NCBI RefSeq assembly: GCF_005938745.2 | Contig: NZ_VCBX02000001.1 | Location: 1,895,001-1,959,000 of the forward strand | Length of the DNA stretch: 64,000 bases | Direction of reading: 5' to 3' | DNA from: Rhodococcus sp. KBS0724 | GTDB lineage: Bacteria; Actinomycetota; Actinomycetes; Mycobacteriales; Mycobacteriaceae | Part shown: one piece after another, positions 1 to 10,828 of the stretch | How the letters are laid out: every line of letters begins with the position of its first letter | How positions within the stretch are numbered: position 1 is the first letter of the stretch | Notes under the pieces: generated by a model | What the model was told of the DNA's origin: nothing | The model's database searches: none | The model's input: only the letters and a program-made list of their open reading frames with translations | Position numbers and translations under genes: made by a program

Positions 1-2429
<2,429 letters not shown>

Positions 2430-2584
2430 AAAGAAGCTACGCGTCCACTGTGCGGTATCTGAAACAACACACAGATACCTTGAGAAAACCTTGTTTTCTC
2501 CATCCCCCAACACCATTGATTGGTGTTGACGGGTGGTGAAACCACGGTGATCGACAGGAAAGTTACTGTGACAGTTTCATAGAG
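2430..2584 (+). other. 23S-5S spacer with two perfect hairpins
   Basis: This 155-base spacer holds two clear inverted repeats: gagaaaac/gttttctc (2482-2489 with 2493-2500) and caacacca/tggtgttg (2508-2515 with 2520-2527). Such stems in rrn spacers usually act as RNase processing or antitermination elements; that role is inferred. No tRNA is present. Confidence 0.7.
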
Positions 2585-2701
2585 TTACGGCGGTCATAGC
2601 GAAGGGGAAACGCCCGGTCCCATTCCGAACCCGGAAGCTAAGCCCTTCAGCGCCGATGGTACTGCACTCGACAGGGTGTGGGAGAGTAGGACACCGCCGA
2701 A
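2585..2701 (+). rRNA. rrf: 5S ribosomal RNA
   Basis: The sequence starts ttacggcggtcatagcg and contains the conserved block cccattccgaacccggaagc; it ends with ggagagtaggacaccgccg, which pairs with the 5' end to form helix I. Length is about 117 bases, normal for actinobacteria. It follows the 23S gene by about 155 bases and is followed at once by a strong terminator, so it closes the rrn operon. Ends are accurate to within a few bases. Confidence 0.95.
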
Positions 2702-2711
2702 CACAACTTGA

Positions 2712-2746
2712 GAAAGCCCCCCAACCTTTGGTTGGGGGGCTTTTTC
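2712..2746 (+). terminator. Intrinsic terminator of the rrn operon
   Basis: A near-perfect stem pairs aaagccccccaacc with ggttggggggcttt around a short ttt loop and is followed by a T run (ctttttcg). It lies about 10 bases after the 5S rRNA and is the textbook rho-independent end of the operon. Confidence 0.95.
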
Positions 2747-2921
2747 GTCGTTCCCACCCCAGCACCGCCCTGCGGGATGTGAGCGAACGGTACGTTCGGT
2801 CGATCTGAGGCGCCGAAGGTACCGTTCGCACCACAAGAGGTGGGTTAAAACTCCGCAAATTGGGTCGTGTACGCCGGTAAAACTGAAGGGTTGTCGGCAG
2901 TTCATGGCATAGTGAACACCT

Positions 2922-4352
2922 ATGGCTGGCCTCCGCAACTCCAGTGGCTCGCACCTGCGACTTGTGCCGACAGGATTTGATCCGCAAGAAACTACCGCTT
3001 CACCGCACTCTTCTGATATGTCTGGACTTCCCGCGAGAAACTCGCATGGGCAGCGCCGTTCAACGCCGGCAGGTCTACGAATCTCGATTCGGCTTGAAGA
3101 GGTGTCCACGCAGATATCACGGCGGCTGATTGTCGATTCCGATTTCACGCTCGATGATTTCCATGCTGTAGTTCAACGGGCGATGGGCTGGCACGATGTC
3201 CATGGACATTCGTGGCGGAAAATCGGGACACGTTTTCCCGGTGATTTCTTGGAATACGCTCCGCTCAATCGTGTGGCTGATCGTCGTCGAAGCGGCCAGA
3301 ACACCGTCGCCGAAAACGAGGTCCACGTTGACGAAGTTCTATTGTCGCCTGGAGACATGATCCAGTACCGATACGGCCGGGCGGGTGCTTGGCGGCATTC
3401 TGTGACTCTTGAATCGGTCGACGACAAAGCTGCGGACCAATCCGCGGTCTGTATTGAAGGTATTGGTGCGTGCCCGCCCGAAGAGTGTGCCGGACCTGAA
3501 GAATTCGAGCAGCTGTTGCGAGTGCTGCTTTCCGAGGAACTGCGCTCTCGTGAGTGGACTCTGGAGTGGGCACAAACCGATTTCCAGCCGAACAGGTTTG
3601 TGTTGGCGGAGGTTAACGAACGATTGGCTCACTGTGTCGGAACGGTGGCGCGCGAGTCCGTCATCGAATCGTTCCCTCGCACCTTCGATATCTGGAATCT
3701 TTTCGAATTGCTTGCGCCGGCCAGTGCACCTGAGCTGCATGACGTGTTTGCGATGGCGGGACTTGACGATCGTTCCGAGTCTTCGTCGCAGGTACGTGTT
3801 GCTGCGAGCGCTCGCCTTCAGATGTTGCTGACGTTGATCGGTGACGACGGAATCGATGTCGACTCGTTCTTGTCGACCGTCGACGCCGCGCTGGATCAGC
3901 CGGAACTCGAGCCGGTTAATCTCCCCAAAGCTCAGCGATTGTTGGTACTCCTCCGAAGCTGGGGTTTAGCCAGGAAGCTGAAGGGCAGGATTGTTCTGAC
4001 ACGTCGTGGGCGTTCAGCAAGTGCAGATGCCGACGTGTTGTGGGACTGCATTGTCGAGGGAGTCCCGGTGGCATCGGCGGGACGTACGCGGGCCGTTGAA
4101 CTTCTTGTCCTACTTGCTGTTGCTGCAGGGCTGGAACCATCGGATCGACATCACCTTGTTGCAGGAACTCTTGGTCAGATCCGATCATCACAGGCGTTGA
4201 TCGCGGATCCCGGGATCTCGGGCAAGTCTGCCGGCACCACCATCGAGGTCCTTGATCTGCTCGGTGCCATCGGATACGACCTGGTTGGGATGGCCTCGAC
4301 GTCGGATATGCCCTGGGCGCAGCATCTTGCACGGGCAGTCCTTCAACGCTAG
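2922..4352 (+). CDS. Plasmid pRiA4b ORF-3-like protein
   Basis: A 476-residue protein. Residues of about 50-210 match the pRiA4b ORF-3 (TnpR-like) fold: ISIRLEEV at the domain start, FTLDDFHAVVQRAMGW, the aromatic-rich GWHDVHGHSW, the SPGDMIQYRYGRAGAWRHSVTLE core, and a cysteine-containing CIEGIGACPPEECAGPEEF block where typical members have cLxGxracPPEDxGG. The remaining 260 residues are not recognised. Function of the family is unknown; members often sit in mobile or accessory regions. The first 50 residues are poor in domain signal and no clear ribosome site precedes 2922, so a start at 3018 is possible. A decayed relative of this domain lies at 62160-62349. Confidence 0.8.
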   Translation: MAGLRNSSGSHLRLVPTGFDPQETTASPHSSDMSGLPARNSHGQRRSTPAGLRISIRLEEVSTQISRRLIVDSDFTLDDFHAVVQRAMGWHDVHGHSWRKIGTRFPGDFLEYAPLNRVADRRRSGQNTVAENEVHVDEVLLSPGDMIQYRYGRAGAWRHSVTLESVDDKAADQSAVCIEGIGACPPEECAGPEEFEQLLRVLLSEELRSREWTLEWAQTDFQPNRFVLAEVNERLAHCVGTVARESVIESFPRTFDIWNLFELLAPASAPELHDVFAMAGLDDRSESSSQVRVAASARLQMLLTLIGDDGIDVDSFLSTVDAALDQPELEPVNLPKAQRLLVLLRSWGLARKLKGRIVLTRRGRSASADADVLWDCIVEGVPVASAGRTRAVELLVLLAVAAGLEPSDRHHLVAGTLGQIRSSQALIADPGISGKSAGTTIEVLDLLGAIGYDLVGMASTSDMPWAQHLARAVLQR

Positions 4353-4374
4353 ACAGCATCGCTGGAACGAGCAG

Positions 4375-4403
4375 GGGTCCGAGCCTGATTCAGGCTCGGA
4401 CCC
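4375..4403. terminator. Convergent (bidirectional) terminator hairpin
   Basis: gggtccgagcctga and tcaggctcggaccc form a 13-14 bp perfect stem with almost no loop between the convergent pRiA4b-like gene (+) and terD-like gene (-). T tracts are weak, so termination is inferred from position and stem strength. Confidence 0.75.
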
Positions 4404-4420
4404 ATGTGTTTGGTGCAGTG

Positions 4421-4996
4421 TCAGATGTTGACGCCGTAGTCACGGGCAATACCCGCGAGGCCGGACGCGTATCCCTGGCCGATGGCGCGGAACTTCCACT
4501 CGGTGTTGTGTCGGTACACCTCACCGAAGAGCATGGCTGTCTCTGTGGACGCATCTTCGGACAGATCGTAGCGGGCAAGTTCTGATCCCGTGGAGAGGTC
4601 GACCACGCGAATGTAGGCATTGGTGACCTGGCCGAAGGACTGGAGTCGAGCGTCGGCGTCGTGGATCGATACCGGGAAGAAGATGTTGGTGACGTTCGGC
4701 GGTACGGCCGGGAGGTCGATGTTGATTACCTCGTCGTCTCCTTCGCCTTCGCCGGTGAGGTTGTCACCGGTGTGCTCGATGGCTCCGTCGGGAGACCGAA
4801 GGTTGTTGTAAAAAACGAAGTGTAGGTCGGAAAGTACCTTGCGTTCGGGGCCGGTGACCAACGCACTCGCATCGAGGTCGAAGTCAGCGCCACTGGTGCT
4901 TCGCGCGTCCCACCCAAGCCCGACAGCAATTTTGGTCAGATTGGGTGCTGCTTTCGACAGAGATACGTTGCCGCCCTTGGCAAGTGTGACGCCCAT
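4421..4996 (-). CDS. terD: TerD-family calcium-binding stress protein
   Basis: A 191-residue stand-alone TerD-domain protein, full length for the family. It begins [15 protein letters not shown], and carries [11 protein letters not shown], the HFVFYNN motif and the acidic [13 protein letters not shown] loop that builds the Ca2+ sites, ending in [17 protein letters not shown]. The start has a good ribosome site (GAGAGGAA). TerD proteins belong to the tellurite/stress ter systems and are cytosolic Ca2+ binders; no terZABCEF cluster is present here. It lies 111 bases downstream of the SNF2 helicase on the same strand and may be co-transcribed with it. It is the only one of the three TerD-type domains in the window that keeps the full acidic calcium loops. 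Confidence 0.93.
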   Translation of the reverse strand: MGVTLAKGGNVSLSKAAPNLTKIAVGLGWDARSTSGADFDLDASALVTGPERKVLSDLHFVFYNNLRSPDGAIEHTGDNLTGEGEGDDEVINIDLPAVPPNVTNIFFPVSIHDADARLQSFGQVTNAYIRVVDLSTGSELARYDLSEDASTETAMLFGEVYRHNTEWKFRAIGQGYASGLAGIARDYGVNI

Positions 4997-5107
4997 TCAG
5001 GTTCCTCTCGTTCGAATGTGGTGGTGGCCGCATTCGTGAGTTCTGTGTTGTCCGTTCGCAAATAACCATACCGTTCCCGACGATTGTGCGGCGGAACCAG
5101 CCTGCGT

Positions 5108-8100
5108 TCACTCGAAGAGCGAACGGATGTCCTCTGCGCCCAGAGTGGAACTGAGCAGTTCATCGGAGTCCATGACGCTGGCGAACAGTGCAGATTTCTT
5201 TGCTTTGAGAGCCATCACCTTGTCTTCGATCGTGTCCTTGGCGATGATGCGATACACCATCACGTTCTTGGTTTGGCCGATGCGATGTGCTCGGTCCACG
5301 GCTTGAGCTTCGGTGGCAGGGTTCCACCACGGATCAAGAATGAAGCAGTAGTCGGCCTCAGTGAGGTTGAGGCCGAAGCCGCCGGCTTTGAGACTGATCA
5401 AAAACACTGGCGCAGTACCGGTTTTGAACTTTTCCAACACTTCGCCGCGATCGCGTGTGCTGCCGTCCAGATAGCAGTGCTCGATGTTGTCAGCGTCGAG
5501 GCGACGGCGAACGGAGTTAAGGAAACCGGTGAACTGACTGAAGATCAAGGCACGGTGCCCGCCGGCGATGACGTCGTCCAATTGCTCGAGAAGTGCGTCG
5601 ACTTTGGCTGATGGGATCGCAGCGTTCTTGTCGTCGATCAGCGAGGCGTCGAGGCTGAGTTGGCGCAGTAGTGTCAGTGAAGCGAGGATGGTGAAACGGT
5701 TCTTGTCGACGTCGGACAGCAGGCCGAGGATCTTCTGGCGCTCTCGTTGGAGATGGGTGTCGTAGAGCGTGCGATGCTTGGGATAGAGGTCGATCTCGAG
5801 TACTTGTTCCTGCTTTGCGGGTAGGTCGCGAACCACCTGCTCTTTGGTGCGTCTGATCATCAGCGGTTTGACGCGGCGGCGCAGTTGCTCCAATCGCTCT
5901 GTGTCCCCGTTGTTTTCGATCGGTCGTCGGTACAACTCGGTGAAGTTGGCAGAATTCGGAAACAGTCCGGGAGCGGTGATCGCAAGCAGCGACCACAGTT
6001 CGGTCAGGTTGTTCTCCATCGGTGTGCCGGTGATGGCGAGTTTGAACGGTGTCTCGATCTTACGGGCGCACTGGTGGACTTTGGATTTGTGGTTCTTTGC
6101 AAACTGGGCTTCATCGAGGATGAGTCCGGACCAACTGTTGGCCGAATAGGCGTCGGAGTCGAGGCGGAGCAAGGCGTACGACGTGATCACGATGTCGGCG
6201 CCGACCACGATGTCGGTGAGATCTAGGTTCTGTCGTTTGAGTGTCCCGGAGACAACGACCGTACTGAGTTCTGGTGTGAATCTGGCGATTTCGGATTTCC
6301 AGTTCGAGACAACGCTGGTGGGGGCAACGATCAGAAACGGTGGTGCAGTCGGATTGGCTTGGCGTGCGCGGGCAATCATCGCCAGTGTTTGGAGTGTCTT
6401 ACCGAGGCCCATGTCGTCGGCCAGTATTCCGCCGAGTCCGTGTTCCAAAAGGAAATTGAGCCACCGGAATCCGTCGATCTGATAGGGACGCAGTGTGGCC
6501 AGCAATGTCGACGGGACATCCACTTGGTCGATGGAAGCATGGGTGAGCAACCCGTCAACTTGCTTCTTCCACTGCGCTGCTTGATGTTCGACGATTCCCA
6601 GTGACGTCAGGTCGTCCCAGAGTCCGGCCTGGAACTTGCTGATTCTCAGCGGGCCGTTGGGGCGGTCGAGGAGGGAGCGTGCTTCAGCGATGAGCCGTTG
6701 CAGTTCACGGAGTTCGGGTTTGTCGAGGCTGAAGTACGCGCCGTCGGGGAGGAGAAGTTCGGTGGCTCCGATACTGAGGGCTGAGAAGATGTCGGCGAAC
6801 GGCACTTCCTGGCCGTCGGCGTTGATGGTTACCCCGAGGTCGAACCAATCAGATCCGGCGCTGTCCGGCGAGGTACTCGTGGAGAGCCCGATGACAAGCG
6901 AATCGTCGGCGGCGCGATAGTTGGCGGGTGTCCCGTCGACAGTGACGTCAGCGTCCGGATGGTCACGGAGTAACGGAAGGACATCGAGGGTGAAGCGCAT
7001 GGTGTCCAGGCCTGCCAATGGACCGTGCACCAGTTCTCGGGAGCGTGGCTCAGTGACATCGTTGCGCCTGAACAGAGGGCTCACGGTGTCGAGGATGGAT
7101 TGTTCCTTGGCGGGCGAGCGGCCGTCGAGAGCCCCGGTCTGTTCGTCGACGCCGACGGTCAACCGATCGTTTCCGATGGTGTATTGCCACTCCCATGTCA
7201 GGTCAACACGATGATCATTGTGGTACTTCGCTTGCAGGTGGAGAACCGGGCCGCTGATCTCGAGTGATGTGTACGAATTGTCGGAGGAGATGATGTCGGC
7301 AACCGCGCTGAGTCTGATCGCAAAGCGGGAGGTGAAGCCTTCGCGGTGCTGCGCCGGTATGTCAATGGTGTTGCCCGCGTCAATGAAGTCCTCGAGTGCG
7401 GGGGAGACCGGTGTATTCAACGGCGCCAGCCGGATCCTGCCGTCGTCGCCGACTGCATAGACTCCGTGGGCGTCGGCACCGATTGTTCCCCAAATCGGTG
7501 GCGTTGGCTCTGTTTTCCTATTGCCGTCGATTGTGAAGAACGGCCGGGGCGCCACCTGAAGACCGTTGTTCGGTCCCTGCGTCACATCGATGCAGACGTC
7601 TACTCCGTCGCCGATTGTGACCGGTCCGAGGCTTGCTTTGGCGTGGAGGAGCGGAATACCGGCCTTCTGCGCCTCGGCGAGTAATGCCCACAACCCAGGG
7701 CTCGGGAAAGCCGACAGATCGAAATCGGTTGCGTTGTAGTGGCGGTACGCCGTTCGGCCATTCATCAGTAGGTGGATGTCGTTGAGTATTCGGATGTGCT
7801 GAGCTGGGTGTTGGTAGAAGCTGCCCAGCTTGTTCCACGCGAGGCCTCCGGAAATCCACCCCCGAGAGCCCGGTTGCACCGGTTTGACCAGTAGTTGGTT
7901 TCGGGGGCCGTTGGCGCGCAGAGTGAACTGGATGCCCAGATCGGCAGGGCCTCGTTCGACAGGATTCGGCCGCAGTAGTGCCCGGATCGCGTCTTCCCAG
8001 TTCTGCGGCGCCGGGGGTTGTGAGGACCTTGCGGCGGCAGCTATGACCAGGGCGGCGACGTGTTTGCAGTTCATGCGCACAGGGCATGTGCAGATGCCAC

Positions 8101-8335
8101 GGAGGATGGTGACGACGTTGCTGGTGTGGTCATGGGATCGTCGGCTGAGCCACACCGTAGATGTGTACTCCTCGTTGCCGACAACATCGCCTTCGAGCGT
8201 CTCGGTCGACTCGTCCCACCCGAATTCTCGAACAGCTCCTTGACGGAAATAGTCGAGTCCACGTTGAAATGTAGTTGTGCCGACAACAGCGCGGATTTGG
8301 TCCAGATCGAGGACTGGGACTGATTCCGGCGGCAT
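5108..8335 (-). CDS. SWIM zinc-finger SNF2-family DEAD/DEAQ helicase
   Basis: A 1075-residue SF2 ATPase. An N-terminal SWIM finger is visible near residues 80-92 (CTCPVRMNCKH), then a roughly 500-residue unassigned middle region, then the Snf2 ATPase: motif I DDMGLGKTLQT near 640, motif II DEAQ near 740, the TGTPMENN motif III, and the C-terminal helicase lobe with FSQFTGF, LISLKAGGFGLNL and the arginine-finger motif DRAHRIGQ near 1017. Such proteins move along or remodel DNA-protein complexes; bacterial SWIM-SNF2 proteins are common in actinobacteria and their cellular role is poorly known. The start has GGTGGA upstream. The downstream neighbour on the same strand is terD. Confidence 0.92.
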   Translation of the reverse strand: MPPESVPVLDLDQIRAVVGTTTFQRGLDYFRQGAVREFGWDESTETLEGDVVGNEEYTSTVWLSRRSHDHTSNVVTILRGICTCPVRMNCKHVAALVIAAAARSSQPPAPQNWEDAIRALLRPNPVERGPADLGIQFTLRANGPRNQLLVKPVQPGSRGWISGGLAWNKLGSFYQHPAQHIRILNDIHLLMNGRTAYRHYNATDFDLSAFPSPGLWALLAEAQKAGIPLLHAKASLGPVTIGDGVDVCIDVTQGPNNGLQVAPRPFFTIDGNRKTEPTPPIWGTIGADAHGVYAVGDDGRIRLAPLNTPVSPALEDFIDAGNTIDIPAQHREGFTSRFAIRLSAVADIISSDNSYTSLEISGPVLHLQAKYHNDHRVDLTWEWQYTIGNDRLTVGVDEQTGALDGRSPAKEQSILDTVSPLFRRNDVTEPRSRELVHGPLAGLDTMRFTLDVLPLLRDHPDADVTVDGTPANYRAADDSLVIGLSTSTSPDSAGSDWFDLGVTINADGQEVPFADIFSALSIGATELLLPDGAYFSLDKPELRELQRLIAEARSLLDRPNGPLRISKFQAGLWDDLTSLGIVEHQAAQWKKQVDGLLTHASIDQVDVPSTLLATLRPYQIDGFRWLNFLLEHGLGGILADDMGLGKTLQTLAMIARARQANPTAPPFLIVAPTSVVSNWKSEIARFTPELSTVVVSGTLKRQNLDLTDIVVGADIVITSYALLRLDSDAYSANSWSGLILDEAQFAKNHKSKVHQCARKIETPFKLAITGTPMENNLTELWSLLAITAPGLFPNSANFTELYRRPIENNGDTERLEQLRRRVKPLMIRRTKEQVVRDLPAKQEQVLEIDLYPKHRTLYDTHLQRERQKILGLLSDVDKNRFTILASLTLLRQLSLDASLIDDKNAAIPSAKVDALLEQLDDVIAGGHRALIFSQFTGFLNSVRRRLDADNIEHCYLDGSTRDRGEVLEKFKTGTAPVFLISLKAGGFGLNLTEADYCFILDPWWNPATEAQAVDRAHRIGQTKNVMVYRIIAKDTIEDKVMALKAKKSALFASVMDSDELLSSTLGAEDIRSLFE

Positions 8336-8445
8336 GTTTCCACCCTAATCCGCACGTCCGACACCGCTGTGAATGAGCGTAATGACCGTCGATTTGAAAC
8401 TGGACGGTATGTTCACTTTGTCGGGATTAGATAATTGGAGTCTGC

Positions 8446-9540
8446 ATGAATGCCCTTGTGAACACGCCTGCCCGGATCGGGAAGGTCGGAGCGGCGCTGA
8501 TCGCGATGTGCGTCGCGACTGTGTCGCTTGTCGGAGTCGGTACGGCCGGCGCGCAGTCGAGTACCGGCAGCACCGGAAGTTTTGATTTCGGATCAAGTGT
8601 TCCTGAGATATTTCGCGATGATCCGGGGCCTCTTCCGGTTTTGCGCGACGACATAACGGCTGCGGCCGTCGTTGGCGAAGAACACACCGGAGTGCAGGCG
8701 TCGCGTCTGACGATTGCGTCGCCGGCTTTGAAGCGTGAGGTTGGCGTCGAAGTATTGCTTCCGGCAGACAACTCGGTTCCGCGCCCGACGCTCTACATGC
8801 TTCAAGGCGTCGACGGCGGTGAGGGCTCGAACGGATGGGTGACCATGGGCGGCGCTCCCGCGTTCTTTGCTGACAAGAATGCGTATGTCGTCATGATCAA
8901 CGGCGGCTCGGCGAGCTTGTTCTCGGATTGGGAGAGCGCGGACCCGGCGCTCGGCCTGCACAAGTGGGAGACCTTCATCGCGAAGGAGCTGCCGCCGTTG
9001 ATCGACGATCACTTCGGTACCAACGGCGTCAACGCGATTGCCGGGACGTCGATGGGTGCGCAGGGAGCGATGATGCTCGCTCATCGGTATCCGGATCTGT
9101 ACCGCGGCGTCGCGGTGTTCAGCGGTTGCTATTCGACGATGGATACCTGGGGACGAACCAGCGTGCAGGCGACGATCACCTCGCGTGGCGGTGACCCGGC
9201 CAATATGTGGGGAGAACTCGGCGGGCCGCAGTGGGAGGCACACGATTCGGTGTTGAACGCAGAACGCTTGCGCGGCAAGGAAATCTACATCTCCACTGCC
9301 AACGGTGCCCCTGGGGTTAACGAAACGCTGCAGACGCCGGAACTGTTGGAGCGACTGGTTGTCGGCGGTGGGATCGAGGCTGCTGCGAAGGTATGTACCA
9401 AGGTGTTCGATCAGCGATTGCGCTCACTCGATATCGAGGCCACCGTGGACTACGAGCCCAACGGTACGCACGCCTGGGCGTACTGGCGTGAGCGCTTGCC
9501 GAAGGCGTGGCCGACGCTGTCGAAGGCTCTGGGTGTCTGA
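8446..9540 (+). CDS. Secreted antigen-85/mycolyltransferase-type esterase
   Basis: A 364-residue exported alpha/beta hydrolase. Residues 1-37 form a Sec signal peptide ending in GTAGAQS. The mature part has the Ag85-like opening (SPALKREVGVEVLLPADN), an RPTLYMLQGVDG strand, the nucleophile elbow GTSMGAQGAMMLAHRYPD (catalytic Ser in GTSMG) and the C-terminal histidine in NGTHAWAYWRERL. Proteins of this type transfer mycolic acids between trehalose mycolates and arabinogalactan outside the membrane; whether this copy acts on mycolates is inferred. The start is set by GGAG six bases upstream. A paralogue of identical length follows 120 bases downstream. Confidence 0.88.
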   Translation: MNALVNTPARIGKVGAALIAMCVATVSLVGVGTAGAQSSTGSTGSFDFGSSVPEIFRDDPGPLPVLRDDITAAAVVGEEHTGVQASRLTIASPALKREVGVEVLLPADNSVPRPTLYMLQGVDGGEGSNGWVTMGGAPAFFADKNAYVVMINGGSASLFSDWESADPALGLHKWETFIAKELPPLIDDHFGTNGVNAIAGTSMGAQGAMMLAHRYPDLYRGVAVFSGCYSTMDTWGRTSVQATITSRGGDPANMWGELGGPQWEAHDSVLNAERLRGKEIYISTANGAPGVNETLQTPELLERLVVGGGIEAAAKVCTKVFDQRLRSLDIEATVDYEPNGTHAWAYWRERLPKAWPTLSKALGV

Positions 9541-9660
9541 CGCCGTGCGTGCATCTTCCGCTTCGCCGCTGATCAGACGTGGTGCGAGGGGCCAACAGGT
9601 GAGCGTGTCCGAATTGCACGGTATCTTGCAGGTGACTGTATTTGATTGTTTGGGAGCCTG

Positions 9661-10755
9661 ATGTCGAAGTGCCTGACCCCGCCCACCCCCGTGCGGCGGG
9701 CGGGAATTGTTGTCACGACTGCGTGTGTGTTGGGACTGCAGGTGCTCGCAATCACGTCTGCCGGCGCGTCGCCGACCCCCGGCAGTATCGAGCAGTTGGA
9801 ATACGGCTCGACCGTGCCGGGGTCCATGCAGGGCGATCCGGGCCCGTTGTCGCCTCTGGTGGCCGGCATCACCGCCCCGACAATTGTCGATGAGAGTGTG
9901 ACGGGACCGCAGTCAGTTCGCTTGACGGTGGCATCTCCCGCATTGCGGCGCGACGTCGGCGTCGAAATTATTCTTCCCGCAGACAATTCCGTGCCACGAC
10001 CGACCTTGTATCTCCTGGACGGTGCGGATGCCCGTGAGACGTCCAGTGGCTGGGTCAGGTACGGCGTGGCACCGGATTTCTTTGCCGACAAGAACGTCAA
10101 CGTCGTGATGATCAACGGCGGCAAGGCCGGCATGTACACGGATTGGGAGAACGAGGACCCGGCACTTGGACTGCACAAGTGGGAAACGTTCATCGCGAAA
10201 GAGTTGCCCCCGCTCTTGAACGCGAGATTGAATACCAACGGCGTCAATGCAATTGCGGGCATTTCGATGGGCGCCCAGGGCGCGATGATGCTCGCTCACC
10301 GAAATCCGGGCCTGTACAAGGGGGTAGCGGGTTTCAGCGGGTGCTACTCGACCACGGACACCTGGGGTCGGGCCAGCATTCAATCGACGGTGACATCGCG
10401 CGGCGGCAACACCGACAACATGTGGGGAGTGCCAGGCGGGCCGGAATGGGAAGCGCACGATTCGCTCCTCAACGCCGAGCAACTGCGTGGAACCGAAATC
10501 TATCTGTCTGTCGCGACCGGTGTGGCGGGCTCGAACGAAACCTTGCAGACGCCTGACTTGGCCGACCGTCTGGTGGTGGGCGGCAGCATCGAGGTGGTGG
10601 CAAACATGTGTACCAAGGCTTTCGACCAGCGGCTCGACGAACTTGGTATCGATGCCACGGTTGACTACGAACCGACCGGCACGCATTCGTGGCCGTACTG
10701 GCGTGAGCGTTTTCCCAAAGCGTGGCCGACATTGTCCAGGGCGCTCGGTATCTGA
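9661..10755 (+). CDS. Second antigen-85/mycolyltransferase-type esterase (tandem paralogue)
   Basis: A 364-residue paralogue of the preceding gene, sharing long blocks such as ALGLHKWETFIAKELPPL, GAQGAMMLAHR and the final FPKAWPTLSRALGI. The nucleophile elbow is GISMG, one residue different from its neighbour (GTSMG), and the catalytic histidine lies in GTHSWPYWRERF. A signal peptide covers about residues 1-33, ending TSAGAS. ATG at 9661, with GGGAG just upstream, is preferred over the in-frame TTG 15 bases earlier, because it gives exactly the same length as the paralogue. The pair looks like a local duplication. A terminator follows, so the two may form one unit. Confidence 0.87.
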   Translation: MSKCLTPPTPVRRAGIVVTTACVLGLQVLAITSAGASPTPGSIEQLEYGSTVPGSMQGDPGPLSPLVAGITAPTIVDESVTGPQSVRLTVASPALRRDVGVEIILPADNSVPRPTLYLLDGADARETSSGWVRYGVAPDFFADKNVNVVMINGGKAGMYTDWENEDPALGLHKWETFIAKELPPLLNARLNTNGVNAIAGISMGAQGAMMLAHRNPGLYKGVAGFSGCYSTTDTWGRASIQSTVTSRGGNTDNMWGVPGGPEWEAHDSLLNAEQLRGTEIYLSVATGVAGSNETLQTPDLADRLVVGGSIEVVANMCTKAFDQRLDELGIDATVDYEPTGTHSWPYWRERFPKAWPTLSRALGI

Positions 10756-10779
10756 GAAGAAAAGTATCTGAGAAGAAAA
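10748..10779 (+). repeat. 16-bp perfect tandem duplication across the stop codon
   Basis: gtatctgagaagaaaa occurs twice back to back (10748-10763 and 10764-10779). The first copy contains the last codons and TGA stop of the second esterase gene; the second lies directly before the terminator. It looks like a recent slippage or short duplication. Confidence 0.85.
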
Positions 10780-10780
10780 A

Positions 10781-10817
10781 ATGTCCCCGCACCGATTGGT
10801 GCGGGGACATTTTTTTG
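10781..10817 (+). terminator. Intrinsic terminator of the esterase pair
   Basis: atgtccccgcacc pairs perfectly with ggtgcggggacat around gatt and is followed by ttttttt. It ends the esterase transcript 12 bases before the convergent symporter gene stop; on the minus strand the preceding A run gives a T tract too, so it can serve both directions. Confidence 0.93.
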
Positions 10818-10828
10818 GTGCGACCGAA

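Noticed and set aside
4421..4996. A complete tellurite-resistance (ter) cluster
   Set aside because: Only TerD-type domains are present; no TerC, TerB or TerZ gene is visible, so tellurite resistance is not claimed.
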